A DNA stretch of 64,000 nt from CAZDRX01 sp964508225 (GTDB lineage Bacteria; Patescibacteriota; Gracilibacteria; Peribacterales; Peribacteraceae), in assembly GCA_964508225.1 (NCBI GenBank), contig CAZDRX010000009.1:3385-67384 (forward strand), in the 5' to 3' direction. Positions 16,073 through 24,212 of this stretch are shown piece by piece. Below the pieces are notes generated by a model. It was not told where the DNA came from. It worked only from the letters and a program-made list of their open reading frames with translations, and ran no database searches. The position numbers and the translations under genes were made by a program. Positions within the stretch are counted from its first letter, which is position 1. Each line of letters begins with the position of its first letter.

Positions 16073-18649
16073 TCAGAACGAGAGAGGCATCGGCACGGGA
16101 TACGTTCCCTCGTTGCCCGCTTCGATGGCGAGCGGAAGGGAACCGTCCTCGCGAAGCGACGAAAGACCGTTTGCTTTGATCTTTGCCTCGGAGAGCGTGA
16201 AGAGCTCTTCGCCGACGCGGACGATCCGATCGATATCGAGACCGCTTTGGTCGTACCAGTAGTCTCCGGCCTTCAGGAAGTCATCCGAGGTGTGATGGCT
16301 GATCTTCCCCTTGAGCGAGAAGCCTGTCCCGATATCAAAAGAGTAGACGTACGCACCTTGGAAGACGGCCGACGTATCGGCTGCCCACTCATTCTCCTTC
16401 GGGGTCGTACGCTTCTCATACACCGTGACAGGGAAGGAGAGAATCCCGCGCTCCGGGTCGAAGAGGAGTGCCTTGTGATCGTAGAGGAGCGGACTGTCCG
16501 TACCGCGTGCACCGATCACTTCCTTGTGAATCTCCTTCGGATTCTCGACATCACTGACATCGAAGAGTGCGACTTTCATGCCGAGGACAGCGGTGTAGTA
16601 CACCGCATCATCGGAGTGGACTTTGTCCTTGTCGATCGACTCATCCACTTCCTTCCCGAAACCGAGGAGATGTGTGGCATCCACAGGATGCAGGTAGTTG
16701 CTGTAGCCCGGGATCTTCAGTTTGCCGAGAATCTTCGGACTCCTCGGGGAGGAAAGGTCGATGACGAAGAGCGGATCGACCTGCTTGAAGGTGACCATGT
16801 ACGCGCGGTCACCCATGAAACGAACCGAGTAGATGCTCTCTCCGGGCGCAATGCCCTCCACGGAGCCGACGGTGTCCATGCCGGATGATTCCAGAACGTA
16901 GAGATTGTTCGTCGACTTGGCTTCGGTTCCTGCTGCATTCCACGAGGGGCTGATGGTGGTCGCAATGCGGAACGTGTCGCCCTGCTCATCCATACTGAAC
17001 TGATTCAGGATATGACCGGGAACCGATCCCTGAGCCTTGAACGCAGTGCCGTTGCCTTCGTAGGCAAAGCGGTAGACCGTCGTCTTCTGCTGGGAGTCTC
17101 CGCCCTTTGCATGCCAGGAATAGGACCAATCGGGAGCCGCGACGTAGAGATTCTTCAGACTGGCGTAGACGTTCTGGCCATTCCCGAGAATGACGGTGCG
17201 GCCGACTTCGGCAGAACCCTGCAGAGGGATACTCGCGACCACGAGATACTCGGGGCGCGGGACTCTCGGGAGGATCGTGACATCATCGCAATCAGCGACG
17301 GGCTTGTCCTTGAGCTTGAGGGCGGAGTCGTCGTACACCGGAACGAGTGCTGCGGCACTCGATTCCTTCTTCTCCCTGTACGTGCCGTACCAGCGCGTGC
17401 CGGAACTCATGACGAGGAGCATCTTGTCACCGACGAGACGCGAGGAGATGGTATTACCTTCGAATGCGAGCGAGCGTGTCTCTTTCGGATGCGCCTTGTC
17501 GGAGACATCGAAGATCCTGACGCCGGCCTTCTGCACGAACCAGATCGGGGGATAGATCATCATTTTGCCGCTCATGCTGTCTTCCATCATCGGGGTCGGA
17601 GCATTCTGCACCGATACCTGACCAGTGACCGCGAGGCGGTTGCCGGAAATGTACAGATCCTGCGGAATAAAACCCGTGAACGATGTGGTGGAGACCACTT
17701 TCATGTTCTGCGGATCACGGACATCGACGATACGGACTTTGGAATCACGGCGGCTCACGATGTAGAGGTACGCACCGTCCGTCTTCACGCGATCACCTTC
17801 GTCGACACCCTCCACCTGTACGTTCGTCTTGGAAAAATCATCACTGCCGGCGGAGACCGGCGACACCGTCTGCGTAGCCTTGCCTGTCGCCATGGGTGCG
17901 GCAACAGCGTCTTCCATCATCATGCCGCGGTTATAGAGCACGGGATCGCCGTAGCCCGGTTGTGCGGATTCCGTGAATGCACGGAGATCGGTGCAGGATT
18001 TGGCAAGCTGCGGCTCATCGGACGCAAGATTCACCTTCATATCGGGATACTTCACGTTGAGGAGGCCTTTGCTCGGCTGATCGGTCTTCTCCTCCGAAAG
18101 CCTCCACATCATCTCGGCCATCTCGCCGCGCCTCAAATCGGAGTCGAGTCCGGCGACGGTCGGAGGGATCGCCTTGGAGGATTCGAGCGCGCGACCGTAG
18201 CCCTCATACCACTCCCCTCCATTACTCTCGGTGTGCTGGCTGTAGGCCAGTGAGAGCATCTTGCTCGCCTCCACGAAGTTGATGGGGTCTTCCGGGTGGA
18301 ATGTGCCATCGGGGTATCCGGAGACAATCCCCTCTTCTTTCGCGATACAGACGTAACGGGCAAACCACTCGTTCGTCACATCGGGGAAACAGTTCGCCAT
18401 GTCCGCGGATACTTCGCCGCGGCTCTCGAGGAGAATCTTCAGAAACTCCGCACGGTTGATCCCGTCGAGGGGTTTGAACGAACCGTCTGCGTAGCCTTGA
18501 ATCACGCCCTTCTGCTGCAGCGCCTCAATGGCGGTGCTATATCCCGTCTTGGTGGAGACATCGCTGAATGCCAGCGCAGAGGGAAGGAACTGGGATGCGA
18601 TCGCAAGACCGGTGGTCAGTGCGATGAATCGGTGGAAACGTCCTGACAT
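16073..18649 (-). CDS. Secreted SLH-domain protein with C-terminal beta-propeller domain
   Basis: The 858-residue protein has a signal peptide (about 1-28, ending PSALAF) and three S-layer-homology repeats (about 28-190). GVIQGYADGSFKPLDGINRAEF and GIVSGYPDGTFHPEDP are diagnostic SLH motifs. The remaining 600 residues, from about 240, match the beta-propeller domain distantly related to WD40 repeats (PF09826 type): repeated blades such as VQVEGVDEGDRVKTDGAYLY, VRIVDVRDPQNMKVV and LFDVSDVENPKEI. SLH repeats would bind it to cell-wall polymers, leaving the propeller outside as a binding or enzymatic surface. The ATG at 18649 starts the signal peptide. A TACAAT box lies 27 nt upstream, and the leader is pyrimidine-rich. 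Confidence 0.9.
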   Translation of the reverse strand: MSGRFHRFIALTTGLAIASQFLPSALAFSDVSTKTGYSTAIEALQQKGVIQGYADGSFKPLDGINRAEFLKILLESRGEVSADMANCFPDVTNEWFARYVCIAKEEGIVSGYPDGTFHPEDPINFVEASKMLSLAYSQHTESNGGEWYEGYGRALESSKAIPPTVAGLDSDLRRGEMAEMMWRLSEEKTDQPSKGLLNVKYPDMKVNLASDEPQLAKSCTDLRAFTESAQPGYGDPVLYNRGMMMEDAVAAPMATGKATQTVSPVSAGSDDFSKTNVQVEGVDEGDRVKTDGAYLYIVSRRDSKVRIVDVRDPQNMKVVSTTSFTGFIPQDLYISGNRLAVTGQVSVQNAPTPMMEDSMSGKMMIYPPIWFVQKAGVRIFDVSDKAHPKETRSLAFEGNTISSRLVGDKMLLVMSSGTRWYGTYREKKESSAAALVPVYDDSALKLKDKPVADCDDVTILPRVPRPEYLVVASIPLQGSAEVGRTVILGNGQNVYASLKNLYVAAPDWSYSWHAKGGDSQQKTTVYRFAYEGNGTAFKAQGSVPGHILNQFSMDEQGDTFRIATTISPSWNAAGTEAKSTNNLYVLESSGMDTVGSVEGIAPGESIYSVRFMGDRAYMVTFKQVDPLFVIDLSSPRSPKILGKLKIPGYSNYLHPVDATHLLGFGKEVDESIDKDKVHSDDAVYYTAVLGMKVALFDVSDVENPKEIHKEVIGARGTDSPLLYDHKALLFDPERGILSFPVTVYEKRTTPKENEWAADTSAVFQGAYVYSFDIGTGFSLKGKISHHTSDDFLKAGDYWYDQSGLDIDRIVRVGEELFTLSEAKIKANGLSSLREDGSLPLAIEAGNEGTYPVPMPLSF

Positions 18650-18788
18650 GATGAAGGTGGGAAAAGAAGTAGTGCCATTGTAGACGGCCACCCCCTGCGG
18701 AACTTACACGAAGACAACACTCCTGCTCCGACGGCACGTGTATTTGTATGCGGCTGCGGGATACGATCGCTGTGATGTGTGTGATGAC

Positions 18789-18866
18789 TGGGGCGATCGA
18801 TGGGGCTCGAACCCACGACCCTCTGGACCACAACCAGATGCTCTAACCAGCTGAGCTACGATCGCC
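18789..18866 (-). tRNA. tRNA-His (anticodon GUG)
   Basis: The anticodon stem TCTGG/CCAGA holds the loop TTGTGGT with anticodon GTG. The histidine-specific extra G at position -1 is encoded (18866) and pairs with C73, extending the acceptor stem GCGATCG/CGATCGC. The T stem GTGGG/CCCAT has one G-T wobble. The 3' CCA is encoded at 18789-18791. It lies head-to-head with hisS, which encodes its synthetase. Confidence 0.97.
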
Positions 18867-18921
18867 ATATGTTTCGTCCGTGTAAAGATCTGTCGCAGGC
18901 GAGCATAGTTCTCTTTTGGAC

Positions 18922-18965
18922 GCCTCGCTACGCGAGGCTAGGCCAGCTGAGCTACGATCGCCATA
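18922..18965 (-). repeat. tRNA-His 5' remnant next to a perfect hairpin
   Basis: Positions 18943-18965 repeat exactly 23 bases of the 5' end of tRNA-His (18847-18869): the 5' acceptor strand and the D arm. The copy breaks off in the D arm, and a perfect 7-bp hairpin (GCCTCGC, TAC, GCGAGGC; 18922-18938) follows. The copy is too short to fold as a tRNA. It may be a scar of integration or recombination at a tRNA 5' end. The 75 nt between the copies shows nothing recognisable. Confidence 0.75.
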
Positions 18966-19002
18966 CCTTGTCTAGACGCGCTTCCAATGCGAAGCCGAGC
19001 CA

Positions 19003-19031
19003 TTGTAGCTGAAATCGTCTTCCGGTACACT
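19003..19031 (+). promoter_or_regulatory. Predicted hisS promoter (leaderless)
   Basis: TTGTAG (19003-19008), a 17-nt spacer and TACACT (19026-19031) lead directly to the hisS ATG 7 nt further on. The same TTGTAG-17-TACAXT arrangement precedes greA. Confidence 0.6.
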
Positions 19032-19038
19032 ACCCCGC

Positions 19039-20391
19039 ATGGCCGAGCTCAAATACCGATCACCGAAGGGCGTGCACGACGTGCTCCCCGCAGACCACCA
19101 ATACCTCACGTACATCAAGAAAGCCGTGCGTCACCGCGCGCGTCAGGCCGGTTACAAGCGCATCGATCCGCCGATCTTCGAGGAACGCGCGCTCTTCGAG
19201 CGTGGCATCGGATCGCACACGGACATCGTGGAGAAGGAGCTCTTCGCCGTCGGCAGGAAGAACAGCGACACCGCTGACAAAGAGTACGCACTCCGTCCGG
19301 AATTCACGGCCGGCATCTGCCGGAGCTTCATCGAACAGGGCATGCAGGAGCTCCCGCAGCCCGTCGAACTCTATGCCATCGGTCCGTGCTTCCGTTACGA
19401 CCGTCCGCAGAAGGGTCGCTACCGTCAGTTCCACCAGTTCGACTTCGAGGTCATCGGTCTCTCCGACCCTTCCATCGACGCACAGCTCATCCACATGATC
19501 GTGAAGATCTTCAACGATCTCCACATCCTCGAACGCCTCAATCTGCAGGTGAACAACATTGGCGCTCCGGCCGACCGGCAGGCGTACGTGGAAGCGTTGA
19601 AGGATTACTTCACCGGTAAGGAGAGGAATCTCCCCGAACTCGACCGTGAGCGCCTCAAGCACAATCCGCTGCGCCTTCTCGACTCCAAGGAAGAGGACAC
19701 GCAGATTCTCGTGAAGATGGCTCCCAAGCTCTCACAGTTCCTCAGTCCGGAGAGCAGGCAGTACCACGAGACACTCCTCGAATATCTCACGGAACTCGGG
19801 ATCAAGTTCACGGAGAATGAAGGTCTCGTGCGCGGACTCGACTACTACAACCAGACCGTTTTCGAATTCTGGGACAATTCCACCGGCGCGCAGAACGCCG
19901 TCGGCGGAGGAGGACGCTACGACTATCTCGTGGAGCAGCTTGGTGGAAAGCCGACACCCGGCGTCGGATTCGCCGGAGGGATGGAACGCATCATGTGGCA
20001 CATGCAGGAAGCCGGCGTGGAAGCCCCGAACAAGGATCAGGTCGACGTGTTCGTGGCGCAGCTCGGTCCGGAAGCGAAGAAGAAGTGTCTCCAGCTCGTG
20101 AGCAAGCTCCGCGACCTCGGTGTCCACACCGTGGGTGCGCTGGGTGAAGCGAGCCTCAAGAGCCAGATGCGCCTCGCCGACCGTTTCCAGGCGAAGTACT
20201 GTCTCCTCCTCGGCCAGATCGAGGTCAAAGAAGGCACGATCATCCTGAAGGACATGTCCGCCGGCAAGCAGAAGCAGATCCCGTTCGACAAAGCGATTCC
20301 GGAGGTGATCAAGGCGCTCGGCAAGAGCAATCTCGACACGTACTCGATCAAAGATCACCTCGGCGAATTTGCGGATCCGGGAGAAGGCTGA
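19039..20391 (+). CDS. hisS: Histidyl-tRNA synthetase
   Basis: This 450-residue class II synthetase charges tRNA-His. Motif 2 is seen in AIGPCFRYDRPQKGRYRQFHQFD, the histidine-binding HisA segment in GLVRGLDYYNQTVFEF, and motif 3 in AVGGGGRYDYLV with GVGFAGGMERI. The C-terminal anticodon-binding domain (about 335-430) is complete, with VFVAQLGPEAKKK. The ATG at 19039 has a promoter 7 nt upstream and no Shine-Dalgarno sequence. The gene is head-to-head with tRNA-His. Its TGA stop abuts the TGA of the convergent small membrane protein gene with no intervening base. Confidence 0.97.
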   Translation: MAELKYRSPKGVHDVLPADHQYLTYIKKAVRHRARQAGYKRIDPPIFEERALFERGIGSHTDIVEKELFAVGRKNSDTADKEYALRPEFTAGICRSFIEQGMQELPQPVELYAIGPCFRYDRPQKGRYRQFHQFDFEVIGLSDPSIDAQLIHMIVKIFNDLHILERLNLQVNNIGAPADRQAYVEALKDYFTGKERNLPELDRERLKHNPLRLLDSKEEDTQILVKMAPKLSQFLSPESRQYHETLLEYLTELGIKFTENEGLVRGLDYYNQTVFEFWDNSTGAQNAVGGGGRYDYLVEQLGGKPTPGVGFAGGMERIMWHMQEAGVEAPNKDQVDVFVAQLGPEAKKKCLQLVSKLRDLGVHTVGALGEASLKSQMRLADRFQAKYCLLLGQIEVKEGTIILKDMSAGKQKQIPFDKAIPEVIKALGKSNLDTYSIKDHLGEFADPGEG

Positions 20392-20619
20392 TCAGAAAAC
20401 CGAGAGCGCACTCTGCACGATCACGTAACACGCGAGCGCAAACCACTCGACCATCGCGATGATGATGCCCCAGACGCAGAACCAGATGATCGCGTCGTGC
20501 TTCTGCCCTGCGGCGTACGCCTTAAGGTACTTCCACGTCGTAAACCAGATTCCGAGCGGCCAGAAGAGGATAATGGCCAGTGCCGCGGGAACGGTGAGCT
20601 GAATCATAGGATCAGACAT
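20392..20619 (-). CDS. Small two-helix membrane protein (75 aa)
   Basis: The 75-residue protein has two hydrophobic helices (about 8-33 and 43-70) joined by a short basic loop, KYLKAYAAGQKHDA. I do not recognise a family. Its ATG overlaps the end of gyrB by 8 nt, so it is translated from the gyrB message. Aromatic residues (Trp, Tyr) at the helix ends fit a membrane-embedded pair. Confidence 0.7.
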   Translation of the reverse strand: MSDPMIQLTVPAALAIILFWPLGIWFTTWKYLKAYAAGQKHDAIIWFCVWGIIIAMVEWFALACYVIVQSALSVF

Positions 20620-22675
20620 CCAGGTTCTTCACACCCTTCGCGTGCGTCTGAATGAACTTCTTGCGCGGGGCGACATCAGCACCCATGAGCGTCGTGAAGA
20701 TGGCATCGGCTGCTTCGGCGTCCTCCAGTGTGACACGGAGCATCGTGCGCTTGGTCGGATCCATCGTCGTATCCCAGAGCTGATCGGGGTGCATGTCACC
20801 GAGACCCTTGTACCGCTGGATGCCCACTTTCTTTTTCTTCTTCACGGGAGCGGCAAGCTCCACTTTGCCCTTCGCACCCTTCTTCGGCTGCACCTCTTCG
20901 GCTGTCTCCTCCTCTTCGGGGATATCCTCATCGGACGTCTCGAGTTCTTTGGCTTCCACACCCCACTCCTTCAGGATGGCATCACGCTCCTTCTCGTTGA
21001 AGGCGTAGCGCGACTCCTTGCCCATCGAGACTTTGTAGAGCGGTGACTGTGCAATGTAGAGGTGTCCCTGCTCGATGAGTTCGCGGAAGTAACGGTAGTA
21101 CAAAGTCAGGATGAGCGTGCGGATGTGCGCGCCGTCGACGTCGGCATCCGTCATGATCACGATACGGTTGTAGCGGAGTTTCGTGATGTCCTTCACCTCA
21201 CCGATGCCCATACCCATCGCAATGATGAGCGACTTCACCTCATTGTTCGCGAGCATCTTGTCGAGGCGGGCCTGCTCGACGTTGAGAATCTTTCCTTTGA
21301 TCGGAAGAATGGCCTGGAACTCGCGGTTTCTGCCCTGCTTGGCAGAGCCTCCGGCAGAGTCTCCCTCGACGATGAAGATCTCGCATTCGTCGGGATTCCG
21401 TGAGCTGCAGTCGGCAAGCTTGCCCGGAAGCGTCATGCCCTCGAGCGCACCTTTGCGGATCACAGCATCGCGTGCAGCTCTGGCGGCCATACGGGCGCGT
21501 GCTGCAAGCAGACACTTTCCCACAACCTCGCGGGCGTCGCTCGGGTGCTCTTCGAAGTACTCAGCGAGCTTCTCGTTCACGACCGTTTCCACCGTGGTCT
21601 TCATCTCGGCATTGCCGAGCTTGCTCTTCGTCTGACCTTCGAACTGCGGTTCCTTCAGGCGGACGGAGATCACAGCAGCGAGACCCTCGCGAACGTCATC
21701 TGCGGTGAGGTTCTCATCCTTCTCCTTGAGCAGGCTCTCCTTGCGGGCGTACGCGTTGATCGTGCGCGTGAGCGCGGCCTTGAAGCCGGTGAGGTGGGTT
21801 CCTCCTTCTGTGGTGTGAATGTTGTTGGCGAACGTGATCGTCTGATCCTGGAATGCCTGACTGTACTGGAGCGCGACTTCCACGAAGCCGTCGGCTTCCT
21901 CCTTCTCAAACCAGATCACATCGCCGATGCCCTGCGTATTGTGATTGAGGTGACGGACGTAGGCAGCAACACCTCCCTCGAAATGGAAACGGTAGAGGCG
22001 GGGAAGATTCAGATCCTCCTCGGGACGCTTTTCACGCTCGTCCATGACGGACACCGTGATCCCTCTCGTGAGGTACGCCTGCTGACGGAAGTGCGCGAGG
22101 ATCGTCGAGAGGCCCATCGTGAGCGTGTCGAAGATCTGCTTGTCCGGAAGAAACTTGATGAGCGTTCCGTGGGGCTTGTCGGTCTTACCGATTTTTTTGA
22201 CGTCAGCCTTCGGTTTGCCGCGCTCGTACTCCTGCATGTAAATGACGCCATCGCGGAAGACCTCAGCGCGCATGTAGCTGCTGAGTGCGTTCACGACGGA
22301 CGAACCGACTCCGTGAAGACCTCCCGACACTTTGTATCCGGAATCGTCGCCGCCGAATTTGCCTCCGGCGTGGAGCACGGTGAGCACCGTCTCGAGCGCG
22401 GACTTCTTCGTCTTCGGGTGAATATCGACGGGAATACCGCGTCCGTTGTCTTCGACACTCACGGCTCCGTCGTCATGAAACGTCACCGTGATGTGATCAG
22501 CGTGACCGGCCATCGCTTCATCGATGGAGTTGTCGACGATCTCATAGACACAGTGATGGAGACCGCGCTGGTCGGTAGAACCGATATACATTCCGGGGCG
22601 CTTGCGGACAGGCTCGAGTCCTTCAAGAACCTGAATTTTCGCGGCGTCGTACGTTGATGCTTTTTCGGGGGGCAT
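20612..22675 (-). CDS. gyrB: DNA gyrase subunit B with acidic/lysine-rich insertion
   Basis: GyrB supplies the ATPase that drives negative supercoiling. The 687-residue protein has the GHKL ATPase domain (EIVDNSIDEAMAGHAD, VEDNGRGIPVDIHP, GGLHGVGSSVVNALS), the transducer and the TOPRIM domain (EIFIVEGDSAGGSAKQGRN, MTDADVDGAHIRTLLLT-like). The C-terminal tail has QRYKGLGDMHPDQLWDTTM. Just before that tail, about residues 571-616, there is an extra low-complexity stretch: a Glu-rich run (EEEETAEEV) then lysines (PVKKKKKVG), absent from ordinary GyrB. Promoter TTGATT-17-TACACT ends 11 nt before the ATG. GyrA is not in the window. Confidence 0.95.
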   Translation of the reverse strand: MPPEKASTYDAAKIQVLEGLEPVRKRPGMYIGSTDQRGLHHCVYEIVDNSIDEAMAGHADHITVTFHDDGAVSVEDNGRGIPVDIHPKTKKSALETVLTVLHAGGKFGGDDSGYKVSGGLHGVGSSVVNALSSYMRAEVFRDGVIYMQEYERGKPKADVKKIGKTDKPHGTLIKFLPDKQIFDTLTMGLSTILAHFRQQAYLTRGITVSVMDEREKRPEEDLNLPRLYRFHFEGGVAAYVRHLNHNTQGIGDVIWFEKEEADGFVEVALQYSQAFQDQTITFANNIHTTEGGTHLTGFKAALTRTINAYARKESLLKEKDENLTADDVREGLAAVISVRLKEPQFEGQTKSKLGNAEMKTTVETVVNEKLAEYFEEHPSDAREVVGKCLLAARARMAARAARDAVIRKGALEGMTLPGKLADCSSRNPDECEIFIVEGDSAGGSAKQGRNREFQAILPIKGKILNVEQARLDKMLANNEVKSLIIAMGMGIGEVKDITKLRYNRIVIMTDADVDGAHIRTLILTLYYRYFRELIEQGHLYIAQSPLYKVSMGKESRYAFNEKERDAILKEWGVEAKELETSDEDIPEEEETAEEVQPKKGAKGKVELAAPVKKKKKVGIQRYKGLGDMHPDQLWDTTMDPTKRTMLRVTLEDAEAADAIFTTLMGADVAPRKKFIQTHAKGVKNLDV

Positions 22676-22686
22676 AAGTCTCGGGC

Positions 22687-22715
22687 AGTGTAGTGAGAAG
22701 AGTGTGGAGAATCAA
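22687..22715 (-). promoter_or_regulatory. Predicted gyrB promoter
   Basis: On the minus strand, TTGATT (22710-22715), a 17-nt spacer and TACACT (22687-22692) end 11 nt before the gyrB ATG. The leader would be about 4 nt or none, so supercoiling control would act at the promoter only. Confidence 0.55.
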
Positions 22716-22784
22716 TCCTCGGATAATGCCGGGTTCGTGGCTTTCTGTTGCGGGAAATTTTTGACAGAACATCACTATTATTAC

Positions 22785-22813
22785 TTGATAATACATTGGA
22801 TTTCTTGTACTCT
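22785..22813 (+). promoter_or_regulatory. Predicted csrA promoter
   Basis: TTGATA (22785-22790), a 17-nt spacer and TACTCT (22808-22813) predict transcription from about 22820. That is the first base region of the leader hairpin. A perfect TTGACA at 22761-22766 has no partner at normal spacing. Confidence 0.45.
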
Positions 22814-22822
22814 GCGCGTGTG

Positions 22823-22872
22823 TCCCAAACAGGATCCAACGTCCGCGACGAAGCGGGCACCTGTCTATGGGA
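22823..22872 (+). promoter_or_regulatory. Structured 5' leader hairpin of csrA
   Basis: The RNA can fold into a three-part hairpin: TCCCA/TGGGA (22823-22827, 22868-22872), ACAGG/CCTGT (22829-22833, 22860-22864) and an apical CCGC-GACGAA-GCGG (22843-22856). The following AAAGGA is a well-placed Shine-Dalgarno 8 nt before the csrA ATG, one of the few in the window. A leader of about 80 nt is unusual here and may hold an autoregulatory site. The pairing was found by eye only. Confidence 0.4.
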
Positions 22873-22901
22873 CTCCATGGCTCACATAAAGGATTATTGC
22901 C

Positions 22902-23117
22902 ATGCTGGTTCTTTCCCGAAAGCCTCCCGTCAAGGGAGCACAGCCCACCGCACGTCAACAGATCGTGGTCAACGGCCCCGCCGTGATCACCATCCTCGAT
23001 GTGCAGGGTAACAACGTCTCTGTCGGGGTGGAGGCTGACCCTTCGGTCAGTATCCGCCGCGGCGAAGTGGGCGACGTTCCTGGTGAGGGGGCTAACGAAA
23101 GCGAGTCACTGGAGTGA
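22902..23117 (+). CDS. csrA: CsrA-like RNA-binding translational regulator
   Basis: CsrA dimers bind GGA-containing hairpins in mRNA leaders and block or stabilise translation. The 71-residue protein opens with the family signature MLVLSRK and keeps the core strands IVVNGPAVITILDVQGNNVSVGVEA and the RNA-contacting SIRRGEV (usually VHREE). Between the first and second strands there is an extra Pro/Gly-rich stretch, PPVKGAQPTARQ. The C-terminus is acidic (EGANESESLE). No FliW, flagellar gene or Csr small RNA is visible in the window, so its targets are unknown. It is monocistronic: its own promoter and leader precede it and a strong terminator follows. Confidence 0.85.
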   Translation: MLVLSRKPPVKGAQPTARQQIVVNGPAVITILDVQGNNVSVGVEADPSVSIRRGEVGDVPGEGANESESLE

Positions 23118-23136
23118 TTCGTGAACCAAACCGTTT

Positions 23137-23200
23137 GACTAGTCGGGCTTGCCCGGTTGGTCAGGAGGTCGCAGGGATTCATTCCTGCGACCTTTTTTTC
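23137..23200 (+). terminator. Double hairpin and rho-independent terminator of csrA
   Basis: The first hairpin (about 23137-23162) pairs GACTAGTCGGGC with GCCCGGTTGGTC using several G-T pairs. The second is a perfect 10-bp stem, AGGTCGCAGG/CCTGCGACCT (23166-23175, 23184-23193), with loop GATTCATT and six further T residues after the stem, a textbook terminator. Confidence 0.9.
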
Positions 23201-23202
23201 CC

Positions 23203-23231
23203 TTGTAGCCGCGGCATGCGTCACCTACAAT
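23203..23231 (+). promoter_or_regulatory. Predicted greA promoter
   Basis: TTGTAG (23203-23208), a 17-nt spacer and TACAAT (23226-23231) end 10 nt before the greA ATG. It starts 3 nt after the csrA terminator T-run. Confidence 0.6.
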
Positions 23232-23241
23232 CCTCCCCGCT

Positions 23242-23766
23242 ATGACCACCAAGCAAAATCCCCCAGCCGGCACGTTCACAGACAGCGAGGAAGTCCTGGT
23301 CACCAAGGAAGGCCTGAAGAAAATCAAAGACGAACTCGATTTCCTGAAATCCACGAAGCGTGAGGAAATCGCGATGCGTCTCAAAGAAGCGATCTCCTAC
23401 GGAGACCTCTCCGAGAACGCCGAGTACGAGGAAGCCAAGAATGAACAGGCGTTCGTCGAGGGACGTATCCTGGAGCTGGAGAAGCAGGTGAAGAACGCAC
23501 GCCTCATCACGGAGCACGATATCAAGAAAGCCGCGAAGGGCATCTCCATCGAAATCGGTTCCGTCGTGACGGTGAGGAACAAGACCGACGGCGACGAGCC
23601 GGAGACGTACACGATCGTGGGATCCATGGAAGCCGATCCGATCGAGCACAAAATCAGCAACGAATCCCCGATCGGCAAGGCGCTGCTCGGCCGCGAGAAG
23701 GGCGATACGGTCGACGTCATCGCACCTGCGGGAAAATTCAAGTACGAGATTCTCAAAGTCGCGTAA
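23242..23766 (+). CDS. greA: Transcription elongation factor GreA
   Basis: GreA enters the secondary channel of RNA polymerase and promotes cleavage of backtracked RNA. The 174-residue protein has the N-terminal coiled coil with the conserved tip acids in GDLSENAEYEEAKNEQ and the C-terminal FKBP-like domain with SPIGKALLGREKGDTVDV. An extra 15-18 residues precede the usual start (VLVTKEGLKKIKDEL). The gene has its own promoter, and no Shine-Dalgarno is present. Downstream, a coiled-coil protein gene begins 56 nt later. Confidence 0.96.
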   Translation: MTTKQNPPAGTFTDSEEVLVTKEGLKKIKDELDFLKSTKREEIAMRLKEAISYGDLSENAEYEEAKNEQAFVEGRILELEKQVKNARLITEHDIKKAAKGISIEIGSVVTVRNKTDGDEPETYTIVGSMEADPIEHKISNESPIGKALLGREKGDTVDVIAPAGKFKYEILKVA

Positions 23767-23822
23767 GTCATCCGAGTGGATGAGGAACGCGGAATGCTTT
23801 ATTGTGCACACGCATTCTTTGC

Positions 23823-24212
23823 ATGGCTGACCAGACGACTCCTCCTCCGGCGACTGTCCTCGTCGTTCCTCCCGATACGGAGCTGCGCTTCGCAGAACTC
23901 TTGGCTCTGATCAAGGGATCGGAGAGTATGAACAACGAGGAACGCCAATACTGGATCAACATCCTGCCGATCATGACGCAGGAACAGCTGAAGAATCTGG
24001 AAGACATTCTCTCGAGCGAAAAGAAACAACTTGCCGCCATCGACGAGAAATACACCAAGCAGGGTCCCGGCACGGACAGTGGCGTTACCGCAGAAGCGAT
24101 CGGGGAGAAGATCCGCTCACGGAAGCAGAAGCGTGAAGAGGTGGAACGCGAAGAGGCGAAAACCGAAGCAGGGACGGAAGACCAGCTTCTATCGCAGATC
24201 CAGTCGCTCTAG
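23823..24212 (+). CDS. Small coiled-coil protein (129 aa), unknown
   Basis: The 129-residue protein, from ATG opening MADQTTPPPATV, is rich in Glu, Lys and Gln and is probably a helical hairpin. The segment at about 25-75 (ELRFAELLALIKGSESM and EERQYWINILPIMTQEQL) precedes a highly charged region ending in QLLSQIQSL. I do not recognise a family, though short charged proteins of this kind are common near greA-like genes in candidate-phyla-radiation genomes. Its stop shares CTAG with the stop of the convergent DNA polymerase delta gene. Confidence 0.65.
   Translation: MADQTTPPPATVLVVPPDTELRFAELLALIKGSESMNNEERQYWINILPIMTQEQLKNLEDILSSEKKQLAAIDEKYTKQGPGTDSGVTAEAIGEKIRSRKQKREEVEREEAKTEAGTEDQLLSQIQSL

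Noticed and set aside
18800..19012. Plus-strand frame starting MGLEPTTLWTTT
   Set aside because: It is the antisense reading of tRNA-His, which commonly yields such spurious proteins.
22761..22766. A perfect TTGACA upstream of csrA
   Set aside because: No -10 box at 16-18 nt; the nearest GATAAT is 20 nt away. The TTGATA/TACTCT pair downstream fits better.
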